A stretch of 64,000 bases of DNA from assembly GCA_011037195.1 (NCBI GenBank), contig JAAEAF010002777.1, positions 1 through 64,000 of the forward strand, written 5' to 3'. A model generated the notes under the pieces. That model was given only the letters and a program-made list of their open reading frames with translations. It did not search any database and had not been told where the DNA came from. Every line of letters starts with the position of its first letter. Positions within the stretch are counted from its first letter, which is position 1. This stretch comes from Triatoma infestans. Its lineage: Eukaryota; Arthropoda; Insecta; Hemiptera; Reduviidae. Made by a program: the position numbers and the translations under genes. Positions 58,530-64,000 of this stretch are shown here, one piece after another.

Positions 58530-59380
58530 GCTAGTTGAATGATTGGTATACACAGAAATTATCAAACTGTATGGTCCAGTATTAAGATTATAAAATAATC
58601 TCTGGTATACCATAATTATTATTACTTGGTATTGCAATGCGGTTTGAATGTTATGTAATATAGAAACAATTTTAAGATCAGTGCGTACTTAATTTAAATT
58701 AGTAAGTAAGTAAAAACATTAGGTTAGGTTATGTAGAAGTAAATTACTACATACACTCACGATGTGAAGGGACGTATAACCTTCATGTTGCGGTTATATC
58801 TGCTGATTATATTAATATTATATTGCAATATTTATGCACTTATACAATCGATGTTTGTTATGTTTCTATTTCAATTTGTTTTTGATTTTTTCGTCTTTTT
58901 TTTATTATTTTGAAGGCTTTTTTAACTTCAATTGCGAGCAAAGTATTAATTTCAGATTTATTAAGCAAGCATATTTGGTTACCATCTAATTATTTCCTGT
59001 AATATAATAGCTGACAGGTTTAAACGTAAGCTGATTTTTTAATCTATTAATAATCAAGTAAACTTTGCATACTAATTACATGCACATATTTATAGGCCTA
59101 TCACTTCTATTTGTGAAAATTTTTCAGGAAAATTGGTATTTTTTGGTGGTTGTTTTCTTGTAAAGACACTTCAGTGCTATATATTCTACCACCTACATAA
59201 TATTAAGCTGTGTCTTTCTAAATTAACCAAGTCTGATGAAAATCGTTTAACCGGAAGTACGGCTTTCCCGATTAGTTACAAAGTTTTTCGAAATTTTCTA
59301 GCAAACAACATCAATTATTTCCTTTAAACTTGGAAAGCTAACTATGTATTTAACTATATAGGCTACTAAAGCCTAAGCCA
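58530..59380. other. AT-rich stretch with a repeat fragment
   Basis: No gene. 59090-59340 carries minus-orientation internal pieces of the AGTAAGAGAAAGT family (GTTTAACCGGAAGTACGGC). Confidence 0.4.
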
Positions 59381-59389
59381 CGGCGACCC

Positions 59390-60060
59390 CTATTATAGTA
59401 CCCACAACTTAAAGTACCCTCCCCAGTTCTGTCTGTTTAATTATACTTAGGAGTCTGGCGAGAGACTCCCTAGGTAAAGCTTGAAGGCGTCAATTTTTCA
59501 TCCCCAAAGAGAAGAAATCTCAACCACAAGTTCCTGATATTGACAAATCACGTGATTCTGTTTTGTCTTCTTCTTGACAAAACCTACACAGGCTTGTCCA
59601 GGCCCAAGCTCATGCATGTGCTCGTTAGTACACAGTGGCCAGTATGAAGGCCCACAGACATCCCTATGACCGCACGGCCTTGTTGGAGTAACTCTGCAAT
59701 AACCCTGAGCGAATTAATAAAATTTTGTTGCCTTCCTTTAGCCTGGAATCTTCATCAAAATTCAGAGTAATCTATTATGCAACCATGAGGCATCTTGCAA
59801 TTCCACAGAAAAGTTCAGTCCAGTAAGGGCTCCTATGGATGCCCGCTCATTGCCCTTATAATCTGACCTATGCCCAGGTATCCAGACTAGAATAACCTAG
59901 TTTTGACAACTAAAATTTCCATGAGGTTACCGAAGCATTCCCACACCAGTCTGGCTTGTAGAGTAGCTGGCTGTCTAAGAAGATGACGATTCTGGAGTTA
60001 TATACTTGTGCAGTGGCCACTTTGTACGGCCTCCTTTCTTATTTTTTGCAGGCACTGTAG
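59390..60060 (-). pseudogene. LINE RNase H and C-terminal relic
   Basis: The minus-strand translation gives ARLVWECFGNLMEIL (LINE A: SKMVWECLGKLNDLD) and GYLGIGQIIRAMS, the position of the PGH...GNExAD block. The lower end shows HMHELGPGQACVG-like sequence with Cys residues of a zinc finger. Many stops are present. It is a more diverged relative of LINE A, 3' part only. Confidence 0.6.
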
Positions 60061-60500
60061 CTCACACAGGACACCCGGATCATCTCAGCTGCTCCTCTTT
60101 CCTCACATTGAACCTATCTCTACTTGTTCACACGCTCAACACCCTGAGGCCTTTTTCAAACATCATCCCGTCATCTCCACCTAATGTTTTTGCTTCTCCT
60201 TCTCATTCGTCCCCGATGATCAATGGGGATTCATTCATCTTATGTCCTTTCCTTCTCAATTTCCTACCTTCTCACCTACTTCACCCTCTCAGGTCCTGCT
60301 AAAATGAGGACCCTCAACAGCTATTGGTCTGGACCTCCATGGCTATTAATTCTGTTCCATGGTGTGCTGATGCGCATATTCCTCAAGATCTGTTTTCCTC
60401 TACCAAACACCGAGAAGCCATTCTCGGCATGCCTTGTTGGCCCCCCGCGTTTCGCTGTTATGTTGACGACCAGCCTTAGAAAAAATGTCACCCAATATTA
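60010..60500. other. GC-richer segment of unknown origin
   Basis: Plus-strand frames of 98 and 92 codons overlap here. They show no domain I know and read as low-complexity Ser/Pro/Leu. The position beside the LINE relic suggests more retroelement sequence, but I cannot support a call. Confidence 0.25.
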
Positions 60501-60509
60501 GAGTTATTT

Positions 60510-61080
60510 TGTTCACAACATACACTCAAACCAATTTCCAAAAACCACATAATGATACTCAAATATGAAAATTTTTACACGATAGTAATAATTATTATAC
60601 CAATCGTAAAGCAAAAGAAAAATAAATAAAAAAATTGAATTTTAATCCAATTTATGCGAATTGGATTAAATTGATACCTTAAATTCTTCCTTCAGATATT
60701 AATAAGACACTTTATTTCAAATATTGCAATTCCAACTTTTATCCTCTAAATTTTCTCCATACAATGTATTCATCCATAAAATATTTTCCCCGGTTTGTAA
60801 AACTTTAGTTTTTGTAATAGTTTAAAGTAATTTACTGCAATTATCTTGTAGCGTTAATAATTCACCATCATTCATTGTAAACAACCTTTTCTTTTTCCTT
60901 TTCCAATAACAACAACATTTCGTTGTTTTATTCCCATTGGTGGTAATCTCTATTATCAAAATTCCTTCGTCAATGGTTACATAACAATAGGTTTGCATTC
61001 TTATTTTATAAATATATATATCTTTATAATTGACATTCTTATGAATTCATAAACTTTAAAAATCATAAGAATATTTTTAA
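60510..61080. other. AT-rich stretch, no gene seen
   Basis: Nothing supported. The short inverted pair TTTATGCGAATTGG / TTGGATTAAATT near 60650 is composition-driven. Confidence 0.4.
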
Positions 61081-61082
61081 AA

Positions 61083-61975
61083 ATCTGGTGTGAAACACTC
61101 ACACGACTTTCTCTTGCTGCGATTTACATAGTTATAATTGACTAATTCTGTTCTAACATATAATTCTTCTAGATGTTTAGTTTTCTTCAAGATAAATTAA
61201 TGACAGAATCTAAACTATAATAAGGACTTTTGAGAGGAAAGCGTAATCCCACCACCGTAATTGAGAGGAAAGCGTAATACCACCTTTGATTGACTTTTTT
61301 CGGAAAAACTTCCAAACAGAAATGATAGATCTCTGTATGTATGGTTACGGTAGGTTTAATGAAACCCGTCGGTATTTTTATAGAGAAAATGGCAGATACT
61401 GAACAACAAAAAACTCAGTTCAGTAAAGCCGCACTTCCGGTAAACTATTTCCTTCAAATTCGGAGTTTTAGCAACATATTTAACTCTAATAAATGTTATA
61501 TAGATAATAGAATCGTATAATAAATTAAAATAATACTTAAGAGGAAAGACTAACCCCCACCCTTTCGCAGAATATCTCTTAAATGAATTTTCCCATAGAA
61601 ATGTCTCAAATCAAAGCTGTAGCTCTTTGCATGTGTAGTTAATATACTTAGATTGAAGAAAGTCGTTGGAGAGCCAATATCGAGAATTTTGTCAAAAAAG
61701 CAAAAAAAAATCCATACAGTAAAGTGGTACTTCCGGTCGACCGTTTTTATCAGGTCTCTTGGTAGAGCATCAACGAAATATCAAGTTTGAACTTACTGCG
61801 TTATGCTGACCACACTCACACACACAACACACACACACACGTACATACATACAAACCAATTGCTAAAAACGATTTTCTGTAACTCAAAGGACTTCGAAAC
61901 GAGTATTTCCTATGTCTAATAAAAACTTCCTCTTCCTGCTTAATTCAGATGAAGTATTGCGATCGTGTCAAAGTT
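61083..61975 (+). mobile_element. AGTAAGAGAAAGT-family copy
   Basis: Left end TCTGGTGTGAAACACTCACACGACTTTCTCTTGCTGC. The order of internal blocks is CACTTCCGGTAAACTATTTCC, TGAATTTTCCCATAGAAATG, GGTACTTCCGGTCGACCG and a (CA)n tract (61808-61840). The right part is GAGTATTTCCTATG and CTTCCTCTTCCTGC, diverged. It is directly followed by a further unit. Confidence 0.7.
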
Positions 61976-62801
61976 TCGACTTTCTCTTACTCCTTTTTAA
62001 TTACAGTTATATATAAAATGACAAATTTTCTTCAATTTTCAAATTTTCCCAATTTTTCCTAACATAAATCTACAGATGTGAGAGGACAGGTGCCAACCTA
62101 GCAGCAGAGGCAGATAGAAAATGATTACATTGTAGAAAGCAAATAATGAACAAACACTAGAATTTTAACGTCTCAGATTCCTGAGAACCACCTAAAAATA
62201 ACGTTTTCAGAAAAATATTCCAAATAAAAGTGAAAGGTTTTTATCTATGCAGCAGTGCATTAAAGAAAATCGTTATAACCGTTTTCAAGAACATTCCAAA
62301 AAATAGAGATATAAAGTAGCACTTCCGGTTGCCATATTTCCAAAAATTTGGAATTCTATCAATGTTTCTAATGTATATCAAGATTATTGAAATGGTAAAA
62401 CCATATATTATACTGAAGTGGCACTTTAGAGGAAAGCAGAACGCTATGGTTCCATCAGAACCCCCAAATCAATTTTCCCGGGAAATGTTTCAAAGTGATA
62501 GTTATTGATGCATGAACATAGTGTAACAAGTTTAAAGAAAATAGCGAAAAATTGCAAAAGAAACATTCAGTAAACTTCCGGTTGATGTATTTTACCTCGC
62601 GAATTTTTTGTTTACGAGATATTCTGTTAAAAAACAACAACAAAAACGCACCACACAGATATATATACAGACCATTCGCTAAAAAAATTTTTTTCGTACT
62701 GAGAGGACCTCAAAACGTATTTCCAGTGAAAACACAATTTCAATAATTTGACATCACCGCAATACTTCCTTCCTGTAGGAGGAAAAGAAAGTAAAAAAAA
62801 T
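61976..62801 (+). mobile_element. AGTAAGAGAAAGT-family copy, abutting unit
   Basis: It starts at the subterminal repeat CGACTTTCTCTTACTCC (the outer left 25 bp are absent). Internal blocks are GCACTTCCGGTTGCC, TTTTCCCGGGAAATG and CTTCCGGTTGATGTATTTTACC. The right end is GCAATACTTCCTTCCTGTAGGAGGAAAAGAAAGTAAAA, and is again followed at once by TCTGGTAATCAG, a new left-end start. Confidence 0.7.
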
Positions 62802-62939
62802 CTGGTAATCAGAGCAGATGCTCTAAATGCTTGTAAACATTATAATAATAAAAAAAACATTGTCAATTAAATTGTATAAATTCCAGTAAGAGAAAGTCAT
62901 GCTTCACAGATATTTCATTTTTACTTTCTTTTATTTTTC

Positions 62940-63653
62940 ATGCTTCACGGAAAAAACTCTTCTTTTCATTCTGTAGAGGCTGGAGTTCCTCAAGGAAGTA
63001 TTCTTGGCCCTCTACTTTTCATAATATATATTTCAGACCTTCTAACTCAGCCTCAAACCGTGACCTTCACATATGCAGATGACATAACTGCCCTCTATTC
63101 TCATTCTGACCGAGTTCAATCAACTCGCATCTTACAACAACGCCTAAATTCTCTTGAAAAATTATTTCTCAAGTCTTTAGATCTACCCTCCAGTTTTCTA
63201 AAATCAGACTGTACTTCACGCACTAATATAGCACTATATCAGACTGTACTTCATGCACTAATACAGTACGATATCTCGGGCTCTACATTGACAAACGACT
63301 GCTTGGAATCCACACACACCACTCAAACGACAAGAACTCAAAAATCGTCACTACTTGCTTGCAAGACGATCTAAACAACAAATTATTGATATATAACGCG
63401 CTACTGAAACCACTTTGGACTTACTTGAGCTGTGGAGTTCAGCCAAGCATTCCTATTTACAACTTTCTGATAATCCCACTCGTCTTCTGAGACGGATTTA
63501 ATATCGTCTTGATTTACTTGTCGGTGGAGGTCAGTATTTGATTCATTTGGAAAGCCACCAATGGGTGCTAACTAAACTCCTCTCAAGTTGTCAGTCATAC
63601 TATTTACTTTTTGCAGTTGTAAATTCCACTTAAGCAATAAATTTAAAAAAAAA
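62940..63653 (+). pseudogene. Jockey-like LINE RT fragment with 3' end
   Basis: The frame from 62940 carries RT motif B AGVPQGSILGPLLFIIYISD, motif C YADD (FTYADDITALYS) and a DRVQSTRILQQRLNSLEKL stretch. After a frame change, NTVRYLGLYIDKRL (motif E) and LLIYNALLKPLWTYLSCGVQ follow, the thumb block typical of Jockey-clade elements. The element ends with GCAATAAATTTAAAAAAAAAA (63632-63653), an AATAAA signal plus A-tail. The start codon is internal to the original frame; everything upstream of motif B is missing. The copy is dead. Confidence 0.85.
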
Positions 63654-63659
63654 ATGACT

Positions 63660-63850
63660 ATCCGCTAAAAATTTTTTATTATTATTCAGGGAACTCCAAA
63701 ACATCTATTTACGAAAAACCCAGTTTCGAAAATCCGGCACATCGCAATATTTCCTCTTGTTAGGAGTAAAAATGTTTTAGCGAATGGTCTGGTGTATGTG
63801 TTTGAACAAAATATCTCAAAATAGAAAGATCGTAGGAAGTTCAAATTTAT
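63660..63850 (+). repeat. AGTAAGAGAAAGT-family right-end fragments
   Basis: CCGCTAAAAATTTTTTATTA, GGGAACTCCAAAACATCTATTTACG and CGCAATATTTCCTCTTGTTAGGAGTAAAAATG (plus). An inverted internal piece follows at 63770-63850 (GAACAAAATATCTCAAAATAGAAAG). It directly follows the A-tail of the LINE fragment. Confidence 0.6.
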
Positions 63851-64000
63851 TTTTAAAAGTATAACCTCACTAAAACCTTATTCAACAACCATAACAATAG
63901 AAATAATAATGAAACAGCTGATTTGTTCTGCCGGTACTTTGACAGTAAATCTTTTATTTATAGTAGCGGTGCATTTCTGTGCAATTTTTTTACTTAAAAT

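Noticed and set aside
60006..60501. Overlapping plus-strand frames of 98 and 92 codons
   Set aside because: No recognisable domain; Ser/Pro/Leu-rich, adjoining a dead LINE fragment on the other strand.
1..64000. CRISPR arrays, operons, ribosome binding sites or bacterial insertion sequences
   Set aside because: The window is eukaryotic; direct repeats here are microsatellites, minisatellites or transposon pieces.

Overview
The window is AT-rich nuclear DNA of an animal, most probably an insect. The evidence is spliced introns with GT/AG borders, LINE, SINE and mariner relics, and a U2 snRNA fragment with the insect-type AUCAAAGUG sequence (vertebrate U2 has one A fewer). Nothing here fixes the order; hemipteran is only a guess. 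Most of the window is repeat DNA. Most long open frames are retroelement pieces or shadows of simple repeats.

One host gene is clear. On the minus strand, eight coding exons between 35827 and 30034 encode a 310-residue Mvb12, the ESCRT-I subunit, with an N-terminal MABP domain, a proline-rich linker and a C-terminal UMA domain. All eight exons join in frame through GT/AG borders. Its fourth intron carries a scrambled copy of exon 3 joined to intron sequence. Its last intron carries a foldback element. A TATCGATA (DRE-like) motif lies about 330 bp upstream of the start codon.

Layout: 1-6 kb, a tRNA-like sequence and fragments of the dominant repeat family. 6.0-6.9 kb, a purine-rich minisatellite. 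8.4-15.2 kb, a nested pair of LINEs on the minus strand: LINE A (endonuclease, RT, RNase H, zinc finger) is split by LINE B. LINE B has a 17-bp target duplication, an A-tail and 39 nt of U2 snRNA fused in inverted orientation to its 5' end. 15-30 kb, mostly featureless AT-rich DNA with foldback elements, one SINE and one perfect hairpin. 30-36 kb, Mvb12. 36.5-37.7 kb, a mariner relic followed by a LINE RT relic. 38-64 kb, dense copies of a 0.4-0.9 kb repeat, here called the AGTAAGAGAAAGT family, mixed with two tRNA-derived SINE families, a second mariner relic and several LINE fragments.

The most notable finding is the U2 snRNA/LINE chimera, which suggests target-primed synthesis on U2 RNA from the second DNA end. 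Next is the repeat family itself: its subterminal inverted repeats, 3' hairpin, internal (CA)n tract and head-to-tail junctions resemble non-autonomous Helentron (DINE-1-like) elements, although a TIR transposon is a live alternative.
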